Shown: piece after piece, positions 1 through 8,383 of the stretch
How the letters are laid out: each line of letters begins with the position of its first letter
Position numbering within the stretch: the first letter of the stretch is position 1
The notes under the pieces: generated by a model
The model's database searches: none
Seen by the model: the letters and a program-made list of their open reading frames with translations, nothing else
Told to the model about the DNA's origin: nothing
NCBI GenBank assembly: GCA_026989935.1
Contig: JALSIN010000362.1
Span: 1-50,582, forward strand
DNA length: 50,582 bases
Source of the DNA: Polyangiaceae bacterium
GTDB taxonomy: Bacteria; Myxococcota_A; Polyangia; Nannocystales; Nannocystaceae
Reading direction: 5' to 3'
Program-made: the position numbers and the translations under genes

Positions 1-372
1 ACCCGACCAGGCTCACCGGTGCATCCAGCGCTGGTGGGGACGGGGACGCGCACCGGCACCGGCACGGACACCCGTGACCGTGGCCGAACCCGTCTGCGTG
101 CCCGTACCCGACCAGGCTCGCCGGTGCATCCAGCGCTGGTGGGGACGGGGACGCGCACCGGCACGGACACCGCGGCGGCTCGGGGCATCCAGCGCTCCGG
201 TTTACGGGGACGGGGACGGGGACGCGCACCGGCACGGATACCGCGGCGGCTCGGGGCATCCAGCGCTCCGGTTTACGGGGACGGGGACGGGGACGCGCAC
301 CGGCACCGGGATGGGCGCCCGTGGCCGTGTCGGTGACCGTGGCCGAACCCGTCTGCGTGCCCGTACCCGACC
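1..372. repeat. GC-rich imperfect tandem and dispersed repeats
   Basis: Two nested repeat families are visible. A 105-bp unit starts at 1 and again at 106, with only the first 60 or so bases of the second copy retained. A 71-bp unit is present as near-identical copies at 170-240 and 241-311. A 40-bp block at 74-113 recurs exactly at 333-372. All contain runs of GGGGAC and GCGCACCGGCAC. The block lies downstream of the dynamin-like gene that ends at 474, and 1-473 holds no gene I can support. Several frames are open here, which is expected from GC content and gives Arg/Gly/Thr-rich nonsense. Confidence 0.85.
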
Positions 373-473
373 CCGTTCGCCGGGGCCCGGGGGGCTCGCA
401 CGTTCGGGACGGCCTCGGCCGCCGAGGACCGCGCGGTCCCGGGCAGGCCCTGGCGGCGGGTCCATCGTTTGGG

Positions 474-3470
474 CTACGGGCGCGGGGAACGGGGCGGGGG
501 CTCGCGCCCGCTGGTCGCGCCGACCGAGGCCTCCCGTGGGGACGGGAGCGCGGCGGCCGACGCCCGGGCGAGGACCGCGACGACCATGGCGAGCCGGCGC
601 ACCCGGCCCAGCTCGGCGGCGCGCGCCTGCACCCGCAGGCGCGGTTCGAAGGCCGCGACCACCTCGTCGAGCGTCCCGGCGGCGTCCCGAAGGGCCGCTT
701 CGAGGTTCGCCGCGAGGCGGGTGCGAAGGTCCGACTCGCCCACGGCCGCCGCCTCCGCCGCCCCGGCCAAAAGGCGCGGGGACGGGCCTTCGAGGCCGCG
801 GCGGACCGCCGCCCGCAACGCCGCGGTGACGGCCGCCTCCGCCGCCGGCCGCAGGGGGCGGGGCCACCGCGAAAGGTCCGCCTCGAAAGCGCGACCGGCC
901 GCGCGGTCGAGGGCGTGCTCGAACCGGTCGAGCAACAGCCGCCCGTCCGCCTCGTGCCACGGGCCGAGCCGAGCCGAACCCACCCGCACGACGCCGACCG
1001 ACAGGAGCGCGCGCACCCAGGCGTCCGCCACCGGATCGACGAGCCGATCGGCGAGACGTCCGGCCGACCGCAGCAGGTCCTCCTGCGCCGCGCCAGCCGC
1101 CCGCTCGCCCAGGTCCTCCAGCGAACCGGACGGATCCGCCACGGTCTCGAGCGTCGTCGCCACGTGGCGCAGGCGACCGGCCAGCCCCGCGCGCTTGTGG
1201 GCGCGGCCGCGGGCGACCACCTGGCGCTCGAACCAGGCGACGAAGGCCCCGCGCCCCGGGTCGTCCGGCGCCCCTTCGACCGCCGCTTCCAAGAGCGCTC
1301 GGCCGCAGGCCGGAACGACCGCCTCGGCTGGCAGTCCAAGGCGCTCGCGGACGTGTGCGAGCAGGCGGTCGCGGTCGCCCGCCGGCACGGCGTCGATCTT
1401 GTTGACCACGACGAACACCGCCCGCCCCTGCGCCCGCAGCCGGGCGATCCGGTCGGCGTCGTGCGCACCGACGCCGCCCGTGGCCGCCAGCACCCACACG
1501 ACGGCGTCGGCCTCCGCCAGCCGCGCCTCGGCCACGGCCGCGTGATACGGCTCGAGGGCGTCGAACCCGGGCACGTCGCACAGCACCAGGTCGTCCCACG
1601 GCAGGTCGGGCCGCTCGACGCAAACGGAGCGGATCGACGCGGCCTGCGCCGGCTCGAGGTCGGCCAGGAACGACGGCACCGCCTCACCGTCCAGGGAGCG
1701 CCGGCGGCCGTCCCGGTACGCCACGACGGCGCCCGCGCGTTCGCCACGCCGCACCTTGGCGATCGTGTTCGTCGTCGCCAGCGCGCCCACCGGCAGCAAG
1801 GCCGCACCGACCAGCGCATCCACCAGGGTGCTCTTGCCCGCCGAGAAGCCCCCGGCGAACACCACCCGCACCGGCCCGGCGGCGGCCCGGGCCGCCGCCG
1901 CGATCGCCTGCGCCGCCTCCCCGCCCGCCGCGGCGAGGGGCCCCACCTCGAAGGCCGCCGCCGCCGCGAGCCCCTGCCCCAACGCGGACAGGCGCGCCAG
2001 GACCTGCTCGACGGCCGGCGCGGCCCCGGCACCGCCGTCCGGCCCCACGGCCGCCGCCTCGCCGCGCGCGAGGTACGACGGGTGCACCCGAGCCGCCAGG
2101 TCGGCGACCGCATCCAGATCGTCCAACGATGCCTCCTTCGCCCCCTCGAAGGCCGCCAGCGCCGCCACGGCCTCGCGCAGGTCGGGATCGGCCAGGGGAC
2201 TCTCGACACCCGGCACCGGCGCGGCGCCCTCGTCGGTACGGGCGGCCGGCGGCCGCGATTCGATCCCCGTGCGGGCGAGCACCCAGAGCCCCTCGGGCCG
2301 GCCGGCGACGGACGACTCGGCGGCGACCGCCTCCGCGAGCCACCCCGGCGCGTTCCCGGCCACCACGGCCACGTGGCACGCCTCGGCCACCAGCGCGGCG
2401 CGGGCGGCGGGGGAGGGGGCCCGGTCGAGCACCGCGCGGTAGGGGTCGAGATCGCCGGCGGACGCGGCCGGCGACCACGGCGCCCGGCGCGGGTCGGCCG
2501 CGGTACGGGCCCACAACAGCGCAAGGCGCGGGGGGAGGTCGCCGACCTCCACGCCCATCGAAGCCGCGAGTGCGCCGGCGGACCGGCCGGTGCGATGGGC
2601 GGCGGCGAGCACCGCGCACGCCCCCACGTGCTGGGCCGCCCGCCGATCGACGGCGCCCAGCGCCTCGACCCGCGCGGCCGCCGTGCGAACGTCGCCCGTC
2701 ACCGCGGCGACGAGCGCCTCGACGGCCAGGCACGCGAAGCGGGCGAGTTTCGCGGGCGCCGTGGCGTCGTTGGGCGACGCACCGGGCGCGGACGCCGGAC
2801 CGGCTTCGAGCCCACGCACCGCCCGGCGCCACCGGCCCGCGTCGAGCGCAAGGCGCATGCGCGCCGCCGACACCGCGGCGGCCAGGGGCTGGCCGAGGCC
2901 CCCCACCCCGCCGCCGTCGCCCAGGGCCACCGCCAGATCCCGCTCTGCGCGCGCCCGGTCGCCCGCCGCGGCCCGGACGACCCCGGACGCCACGAGCGCC
3001 AGGTCGCGGGCCTCGCCGTCGCCACCGGCGTGCCGCAGCGCCGCGCGCGTGCGGTCGAGGGCCCCTTCGACGTCCCCGCCGTCGAGGGCGTCGAGCGCCG
3101 CCGCCAGGTCCCGCAAGACCCCCTCCGGCGGGCCGTGCGCGCCCGCGCCCGCCGCCGCCTCGGACGGCACCGCCGGCACGTCGAGTCGCGTCCCCGCCGC
3201 CGACGACGCGGCCGCCGCCACCAGGCGCCACCGGGCCGCAAACCGCGCCCACGCCTCGGCGCGATCTTCGTCCGACATGGATCGAACCGCTTCGGCGTGC
3301 GCCGCCGCATCGAGCGCCCGGCGCGCCGCCAACGCCGCCCGCCCCGGGGCGGTGCCCTCCTCCTCCCGCCCGAGCACCCGCGCCTGCACGTCTTCGACGA
3401 GCCCCCCCACCCGGCGCGCCCATCGCCCGAGCCGCCGCCGCCCGCCGTCTCGCTCGTCCTTCCCGCCCAT
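474..3470 (-). CDS. Large dynamin-like GTPase with long helical N-terminus
   Basis: The 998-residue protein has about 530 Ala/Arg-rich residues that look helical and loosely TPR-like, then a dynamin-type G domain. Visible G motifs are G1 GGFSAGKST (about 540-548), G2-like TTNT, G3 DVPG (about 632) and G4 NKID (about 690). A helical C-terminal region follows, with one weakly hydrophobic stretch near the end. Bacterial dynamin-like proteins bind and remodel membranes using GTP. I chose the ATG at 3470 because GAGGGG lies about 11 bases upstream and it sits 5 bases after the stop of the preceding GTPase gene. An ATG at 3527 is possible but has no ribosome site. It is the third gene of an operon with 5215 and 6060. 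GTPase identity is secure; the membrane role is inferred from family. Confidence 0.88.
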   Translation of the reverse strand: MGGKDERDGGRRRLGRWARRVGGLVEDVQARVLGREEEGTAPGRAALAARRALDAAAHAEAVRSMSDEDRAEAWARFAARWRLVAAAASSAAGTRLDVPAVPSEAAAGAGAHGPPEGVLRDLAAALDALDGGDVEGALDRTRAALRHAGGDGEARDLALVASGVVRAAAGDRARAERDLAVALGDGGGVGGLGQPLAAAVSAARMRLALDAGRWRRAVRGLEAGPASAPGASPNDATAPAKLARFACLAVEALVAAVTGDVRTAAARVEALGAVDRRAAQHVGACAVLAAAHRTGRSAGALAASMGVEVGDLPPRLALLWARTAADPRRAPWSPAASAGDLDPYRAVLDRAPSPAARAALVAEACHVAVVAGNAPGWLAEAVAAESSVAGRPEGLWVLARTGIESRPPAARTDEGAAPVPGVESPLADPDLREAVAALAAFEGAKEASLDDLDAVADLAARVHPSYLARGEAAAVGPDGGAGAAPAVEQVLARLSALGQGLAAAAAFEVGPLAAAGGEAAQAIAAAARAAAGPVRVVFAGGFSAGKSTLVDALVGAALLPVGALATTNTIAKVRRGERAGAVVAYRDGRRRSLDGEAVPSFLADLEPAQAASIRSVCVERPDLPWDDLVLCDVPGFDALEPYHAAVAEARLAEADAVVWVLAATGGVGAHDADRIARLRAQGRAVFVVVNKIDAVPAGDRDRLLAHVRERLGLPAEAVVPACGRALLEAAVEGAPDDPGRGAFVAWFERQVVARGRAHKRAGLAGRLRHVATTLETVADPSGSLEDLGERAAGAAQEDLLRSAGRLADRLVDPVADAWVRALLSVGVVRVGSARLGPWHEADGRLLLDRFEHALDRAAGRAFEADLSRWPRPLRPAAEAAVTAALRAAVRRGLEGPSPRLLAGAAEAAAVGESDLRTRLAANLEAALRDAAGTLDEVVAAFEPRLRVQARAAELGRVRRLAMVVAVLARASAAALPSPREASVGATSGREPPPRSPRP

Positions 3471-3475
3471 GGCCG

Positions 3476-5215
3476 TCACCCCTCGATGCGGGTCCTCGCC
3501 CCCGCGCGCGCCCCGGTCCCCGCCCACCGGCGCCGCAGGTCGGCCAGGACCTGGGCATGCGCCTCGACCGCCGCCAGCGCCCGCCTGCGTTCGTCGGTCG
3601 TGGCCGACGCGAGCCGGCGCTGCGCGTGTTCGAGCTGGGCTTCGAGGTGGTCAATGAGATCGCTGCCCGCCAGCACCAGGTGCTCGTCGAGGGCGGCGCG
3701 GTAGCGATCGACGGCCGCCCGCAGCACACGGGCGAGCGCGGCGGCGGCCTCGTCGAGGGCGGCGGGGAGCTGCTCGCGCACGCGGGCCCGGGCCTTGCGC
3801 ACGGACTGCTCGCGCAGCATCACGGTGGCCAGGGGCCCGGCCACCGCCATCGTCATCCCGGCGGCCACGCTGCCGAAGTACATCAAGAACGTCCCGGCGA
3901 GCCCCACCGCCAGCGTGCCGGCCTCGATGGCCAGGGACGGCGGATCCACGTACACCGTCGGACCATACGCGGACAGGGCGAGATGGGCCTCCCCGAGCCG
4001 GCGCGCGACGCCGTCGCCCACGGTCCGCCGCGCGCGCCGCGACAGCCGTTCGAGTTCCTCGGCCAGTTGCTCCCCGCGCCGCCGCAGGAACAGCAGGCAG
4101 GCGTCGTGGATCGAGCCGGGCAGACGGTCGGCGAGGGTTTGCAGGCTCGCGACGTCCACCACCGCCCGGCAGCTCGTCTCGAGCTCGGCGCGAAACTCGG
4201 CCACGTCCCGTTCGAGCCGCTGCGCGAGCGCCTCCGCCGACCGGGCCAGGTCCGCCCGCGCCTGCGCGACGTCCCGATCCACCCCGGCCTTGGCCGCACG
4301 CAACGCGGCGAGCTCCGCGGCCAGGGTCTCGGGGGTAAGCGACAGCACCCGCCGCTCGATGGCCAGGTGGTGCTCCAGGAGCGCGGCCGTGCGGTCGAGG
4401 TCCGCCCGCGTCCGGTCGGGCAGCTTCGCCGCGTGGCGCACGGCGATCTCGATCACCGCCGCCCGCAGGTGCGCGTCCGTCCCCGCCGCCGCCGCGCGCG
4501 CGTCCACGAAGAAGACCCCGCCGTCCGTGGCCCGATCCCCGACCACCTGTCGCACGTGCGCCTCGACGGCGGCCCGCTCCTTGGGCGGCACCAGGTCGGT
4601 CCGCGTCACGACCACCACCAGCGCCGCCCCGGACGACCGCAGCCCGCCGAGGGCCTCCACGACGGCGGCCAAGAACGCCTGCTCGCTGCGCGCCATGGCC
4701 TGCGTGGCGTCGAGGACCAGCACCAGCACGTCCGCCGAGGGCAGCTCGGCGAGCACGGCGGCCGGGTCCGGCGCGCCCTCGTCCCCGATGCCGGGGGTGT
4801 CCACGACCTCCACTCGGGCCTCGTCCTCGGAGACCGGCCCCACGACCACGGTGCCCGGCGCCCGATCCCGCCCGCGCACCAGGGCCTCGAACCGGGCGGC
4901 GTCGAGCGGCTCGGCCATCCCGTCGTCCCCGACCAGGTGCGGCCCCGGCGGCACGTCGCCGCCGACGACCACCGCCCGCCGGGTCGTGGGCAACACGTCC
5001 ACCGGCACCACGGGCCGCCCGACGAGCGCGTTGACGACGGTGCTCTTGCCGCGCCCGGTCCGGCCCACGACGGCCACGCGCGGGCGCCGGGCGCGGAGGC
5101 GGCGGGCCGTGTCAGCGACGATCCGGTCGGCGAGGCGATCGAGCCCCAGCGCGCGCGCGACGGCGACGAGCCGGTCCACGTCCGCGGCGCGCAGGTCGGG
5201 GCGGGCGGCGGTCAC
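3476..5215 (-). CDS. Dynamin-like GTPase with C-terminal membrane hairpin
   Basis: This 579-residue protein has G1 GRTGRGKST at 51-59, a Thr pair at 77-78 for G2, G3 DTPGIGDEG from 139, and TRTD at 204-207 in the G4 position instead of NKxD. Long helices follow (about 250-420), then a hydrophobic hairpin at about 428-466 and a final amphipathic helical region. This is the layout of bacterial dynamin-like proteins with a membrane paddle. Start is GTG at 5215, overlapping the stop of the upstream M48-like gene as GTGA, so translation is probably coupled. It is followed 5 bases later by a second, larger dynamin-like gene. Bacterial dynamins often occur as side-by-side pairs that form hetero-oligomers, so the two probably act together. 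Confidence 0.92.
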   Translation of the reverse strand: MTAARPDLRAADVDRLVAVARALGLDRLADRIVADTARRLRARRPRVAVVGRTGRGKSTVVNALVGRPVVPVDVLPTTRRAVVVGGDVPPGPHLVGDDGMAEPLDAARFEALVRGRDRAPGTVVVGPVSEDEARVEVVDTPGIGDEGAPDPAAVLAELPSADVLVLVLDATQAMARSEQAFLAAVVEALGGLRSSGAALVVVVTRTDLVPPKERAAVEAHVRQVVGDRATDGGVFFVDARAAAAGTDAHLRAAVIEIAVRHAAKLPDRTRADLDRTAALLEHHLAIERRVLSLTPETLAAELAALRAAKAGVDRDVAQARADLARSAEALAQRLERDVAEFRAELETSCRAVVDVASLQTLADRLPGSIHDACLLFLRRRGEQLAEELERLSRRARRTVGDGVARRLGEAHLALSAYGPTVYVDPPSLAIEAGTLAVGLAGTFLMYFGSVAAGMTMAVAGPLATVMLREQSVRKARARVREQLPAALDEAAAALARVLRAAVDRYRAALDEHLVLAGSDLIDHLEAQLEHAQRRLASATTDERRRALAAVEAHAQVLADLRRRWAGTGARAGARTRIEG

Positions 5216-6060
5216 GGCAGGCCCAACCTCCGGGTGAGCCGGGCGTCGCAGCGGGCGAGCGACCAGCCGGGCAGGGCGTCGCGCGGCGGGACCTCGGCGC
5301 GCGCGTCGTCCTCGCCGGCCGCGCGGCGGCGCGTGGCGGACACGATGGCGCTGCGATCGAAGTCCGCGAGGGCCTCGAGGCGCAGGTCGATGGACGGAAA
5401 CCGCGGCCAGCCCGCCATGCGGCGGCCCGTGCGCTCGATCCACGCGAGGGCGGTGCGGGCGGCCGTAAGGTCGAGGGCCAGCAGGTGCCCGGCGCGGTCC
5501 GCCGAGAACGGCGCGACCTTCGTGAACGGGCCGAGCAGGCGCCGGGTCGTCCACCGCGGCACGGCCCGTCCGGCGGCGGCCAGGTGCGCGGTGAACAGGA
5601 TCCCGTGGTCGCACTGCAGGTGTCCGAGCCCGTGCCCCACCACGAAGGCCCGCTCGGCCGGACCCAGCTCGTCGAAGGCGGCCGGGTCGAACACGAGCCA
5701 GGACACCGCGCCGTGGAGGGTCCCCAGCGGCAACACCCCGGGCATGGCGGCGCCCTCGCGCACCACGCGGACGGCGGGGATCGGCGTGCGCAGGCGCTCG
5801 GCCCCCGCGGCCACGGCTTCGAGCAGCGCGCCGGGGACGGCCTCGGGGGGGGCGAGCACCGCCTCGGTCAGGCGGCGAACGAGCCGGGGCCATGCGCGGG
5901 CCACGCCGGCCACCAGCGGCCGCGCGACCTGCGAGGTGGACAGCCACGCCGCGCGCCGCAGGTCCACGCCGTAGGCGTAGAGGGCGCGGGCCATGCGCTC
6001 CTCGTAGGCGGAAAGCTCCCGCTGGCGCAGGAGCTGGCCGAGATCGGCGGCGACCGACAC
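5212..6060 (-). CDS. M48-like metalloprotease homologue with degenerate active site
   Basis: The 282-residue protein resembles the M48/HtpX peptidase core. The helix normally carrying HELGH reads VGHGLGHLQCDH at 141-152, so both zinc His (143, 147) remain but the catalytic Glu is Gly144. The later motif that normally reads ExxAD, whose Glu is the third zinc ligand, reads PFSAD at 184-188, giving Pro instead. It therefore looks like a pseudoprotease that could bind substrate or partners but should not cleave. No signal peptide or clear membrane helix is visible. It is first in an operon with two dynamin-like GTPases and overlaps the second gene as GTGA. Start GTG at 6060 has no Shine-Dalgarno but lies 9 bases after TGCTAGGAT. 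M48 assignment comes from motif context only. Confidence 0.75.
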   Translation of the reverse strand: MSVAADLGQLLRQRELSAYEERMARALYAYGVDLRRAAWLSTSQVARPLVAGVARAWPRLVRRLTEAVLAPPEAVPGALLEAVAAGAERLRTPIPAVRVVREGAAMPGVLPLGTLHGAVSWLVFDPAAFDELGPAERAFVVGHGLGHLQCDHGILFTAHLAAAGRAVPRWTTRRLLGPFTKVAPFSADRAGHLLALDLTAARTALAWIERTGRRMAGWPRFPSIDLRLEALADFDRSAIVSATRRRAAGEDDARAEVPPRDALPGWSLARCDARLTRRLGLP

Positions 6061-6069
6061 GGGACGTGG

Positions 6070-6078
6070 ATCCTAGCA
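6070..6078 (-). promoter_or_regulatory. Extended -10-like motif TGCTAGGAT
   Basis: TGCTAGGAT lies 9 bases before the GTG of the M48-like gene. The same TGCTAGnnT pattern precedes four other genes in this window. I see no clear -35. If it is the -10 box, the transcript would have almost no 5' leader. Confidence 0.45.
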
Positions 6079-6236
6079 GGCCCCGCGCGCCCCGGCCGCC
6101 GGGCGACCGGCTCCGCCCCCATCGCGGGAGGACCGGCCCGGAGTGCCCCGACGCACCGTCCGAACGCGGGACGGGTCCACGCCCCATCGCCGGGGCCGCA
6201 CCCCGACCGCCCGCACCGGCCCCGGGCCCCGATCGA

Positions 6237-6265
6237 TTGCCTGCACCGGCCCGGTGCGGTATCCC
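6237..6265 (+). promoter_or_regulatory. Sigma-70-like promoter with palindromic spacer
   Basis: TTGCCT (6237-6242), a 17-base spacer and TATCCC (6260-6265) stand 9 bases before the GTG at 6275. Bases 6243-6257 inside the spacer form a perfect palindrome, GCACCGG-C-CCGGTGC, well placed for an operator. The same TTGCCn-17-TATCCn layout occurs at 21135. Confidence 0.5.
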
Positions 6266-6274
6266 GCAGCCTCC

Positions 6275-8167
6275 GTGACCCGCGCCCCAACGCCCCGCCG
6301 CACGGGCGACGTCGGACACCTGCCCGCCGACCTGTGGCGCCGTTCGGGCCGTCCCCTGCGGGGGCACCTGTTGCGCGGCGGGCTGGCGGCCTTCGTGGCG
6401 TCGCTCGGGCTGCTCGCGCCGAGCCCGGCGGCCGCCGGGGCCTTCGCCCTCGCCGGCGTGGGGCTGTTCTTCGCGCTGCCGTGGTGGGCCGACCGGCGCC
6501 TGGGGGCGATCGGCGATCGGCTGCGGGCGCAGAAACACCACGAGGCGCTGGAGACGATCCGCCGGACCGAACGGGCCCGGGTGCTCGGGGCCCTGATGCC
6601 CCACGGCTGGGTGCACGCGGCCCGGGGGGGAGTGCTCCTGCGCGCGGGGGACGGCCGCGGGGCGGCGGCGGCCCTCGAGGCCTGTGGGCGGGTGTGCGGC
6701 CGCGCAACGGACCCGCGGATCGTCCGGGCCCGGCTCGAAGCGCACCTGGTCGCGGGCGATGCGGACGAGGCCGCGCGTCGCCTGTCCGAGCTGGGGCCCG
6801 GGCGGACCCCCGAGGACGAGCTGGCCGCGGCCGTGGTGGCGCTCGCGACGAGGGCGGGCACGAAGGCCGCAGGCGATCCACTCGAAGCCGCCCGGCCCGC
6901 GCTGGCGGCGACGGCCCGATGGCGGGCGGCCTTCGCCCTCTACGCCGCGCGCACCGGCGACGCGGACGAGGCCCGCACCCTGCTTGCGACCATCGAGGAC
7001 GAAGACGACACGGCCCGCGATCCGGTGGCCGCCACGCTGGCCCGCAAGGCCCGCAAGGCCCTGCGGGACCTCGACGAGAAGGCCGGGCGCAGACGAAGGC
7101 GGGGGCGCACCAAGGGGCGTCGGGCCGGGGACGCGCGGGCGGACGAGCGTGACGGCGGTGCCCCGGCCGGACGCAAGCAACACGCGAAGACGCGCAAGAA
7201 GGGCGGCAAGAAGCGCCGCAAGGATCGGCGCAAGGTGCGGCGCGAGCGGCGTAGGGCGGCCCGGGCACAGTCCTCCGGCGCACCGGCGAAAGGCGCCGAC
7301 GCGGCGACCGAACCCCGCGCGGCCCGAAGCGCGGACGCCGAACGGCAGGACCGGACGCCGGGACGGAACTCGATGGACGAGGCCCCGGCGACACACCGAT
7401 CCCCACCGCCGGCGCGAGGCAGAACCGACGGGGCGGCGGGCGATCGGACCGCGGCCGGGGACGGGGCCGAGGCGACGAGGGACCCCGCCGGGGCCACGAC
7501 GACCCCGGACGGCCGCCGACCCCGGCCCGGCTTCCGTGCGAACGAAACCACACGCCCGGCGACCGCCGCCTCCACGCGGCCGGACGGCACCGACACGGGC
7601 GGGGGCCCACGGGAAACGACCGCAGCGTCCGAGGAACGCGAGGCTCCGGCCTCGTTCGGGTCTACGTTGGGCGCTTCGGCGAGCACCGGTGCGGATCCCC
7701 GCCGCCGGGCCCCGGACACGCGGCCCTGGGACGCCGGATCGTCGGACCGCCCGGCGGGCGCGGGCGGGGACCGGTCTGCGAGCCCCACGGGTGGGGGAGC
7801 GGCTGCACCCGCCACCCCTCGGTTTGCGCCCCCGCCGCTGCCGGCCCTCCACCCGCCCCCGGCGGAGCGGCCGCCGGGGGATACGGACGCCCCGGCCCCC
7901 GGGCCGGCGCCGCCCCGCCCCCCGACCGCCGGGCGCGTACCGGAGACGCCCCCGAGCAGCGGCCCCCCGGGGGCCCGTCGGCCCGGCCCGGTCCCGGCCG
8001 CGACACCGCCGCGAACGGACGCGCCCCGTCCCCCGGCGGCGACCGGCGCCGGGCCTTCGGCGCCCGCGACCTCCATCGGGGCGGGGTGGCTGGACCTCCT
8101 CGACGAGGTGGACACGCTCGAGACGCCACCCCCCGGCCCGCCGGCGGGGACCGGCAAGGACCGGTAG
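6275..8167 (+). CDS. Membrane protein with helical repeats and long basic/proline-rich tail
   Basis: I do not recognise a named family. The 630-residue protein starts at GTG 6275, where the preceding sequence stops looking like coding and a promoter ends. Two hydrophobic segments near residues 35-75 suggest a membrane hairpin. An Ala/Arg-rich helical region of about 190 residues follows, with TPR-like spacing (GDADEAARRL, GDADEARTLL). Next come about 70 residues dense in Lys and Arg (KKGGKKRRKDRR), then about 280 residues rich in Pro, Gly, Ala, Thr and Arg that must be disordered. Third codon positions stay almost all G or C throughout, supporting translation to the end. It is divergent from the M48/dynamin operon across about 215 bases, so the two may be co-regulated. 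Confidence 0.7.
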   Translation: MTRAPTPRRTGDVGHLPADLWRRSGRPLRGHLLRGGLAAFVASLGLLAPSPAAAGAFALAGVGLFFALPWWADRRLGAIGDRLRAQKHHEALETIRRTERARVLGALMPHGWVHAARGGVLLRAGDGRGAAAALEACGRVCGRATDPRIVRARLEAHLVAGDADEAARRLSELGPGRTPEDELAAAVVALATRAGTKAAGDPLEAARPALAATARWRAAFALYAARTGDADEARTLLATIEDEDDTARDPVAATLARKARKALRDLDEKAGRRRRRGRTKGRRAGDARADERDGGAPAGRKQHAKTRKKGGKKRRKDRRKVRRERRRAARAQSSGAPAKGADAATEPRAARSADAERQDRTPGRNSMDEAPATHRSPPPARGRTDGAAGDRTAAGDGAEATRDPAGATTTPDGRRPRPGFRANETTRPATAASTRPDGTDTGGGPRETTAASEEREAPASFGSTLGASASTGADPRRRAPDTRPWDAGSSDRPAGAGGDRSASPTGGGAAAPATPRFAPPPLPALHPPPAERPPGDTDAPAPGPAPPRPPTAGRVPETPPSSGPPGARRPGPVPAATPPRTDAPRPPAATGAGPSAPATSIGAGWLDLLDEVDTLETPPPGPPAGTGKDR

Positions 8168-8367
8168 GCGGCGCGACCCTCGGTGCGGCCCTCGCCCCCG
8201 TTTCCCGCGGGCGCCGAAGGCTCCGGACCGCTCCCATGGGGCCGTGTCGCGGATCCTCCACACGGCGGCGCCCTTGCGCCCCCCGCCGAACGATCCGGAC
8301 CGCTTCCCGCGGGACGTACCTCGTCCACGCCCCGCCCGGTGGCGCCGTCGCCCGGCCTGGCCCCCGG

Positions 8368-8376
8368 TGCTAGCGT
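8368..8376 (+). promoter_or_regulatory. Extended -10-like motif TGCTAGCGT
   Basis: The motif ends 7 bases before the GTG at 8384, the distance expected between a -10 box and a transcript start, so the mRNA could be leaderless. Confidence 0.45.
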
Positions 8377-8383
8377 GCACGGC

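Noticed and set aside
1-372. CRISPR-like array
   Set aside because: Units are long, imperfect and contiguous, with no constant short repeat and unique spacers, and no cas genes are present. The same applies to 42049-42335.
321-3704. 1127-codon plus-strand open frame opposite the large dynamin gene
   Set aside because: It is antisense to a gene with clear GTPase motifs, and its translation is Arg/Gly/Pro-rich with no domain. Long open frames are expected in such GC-rich DNA.
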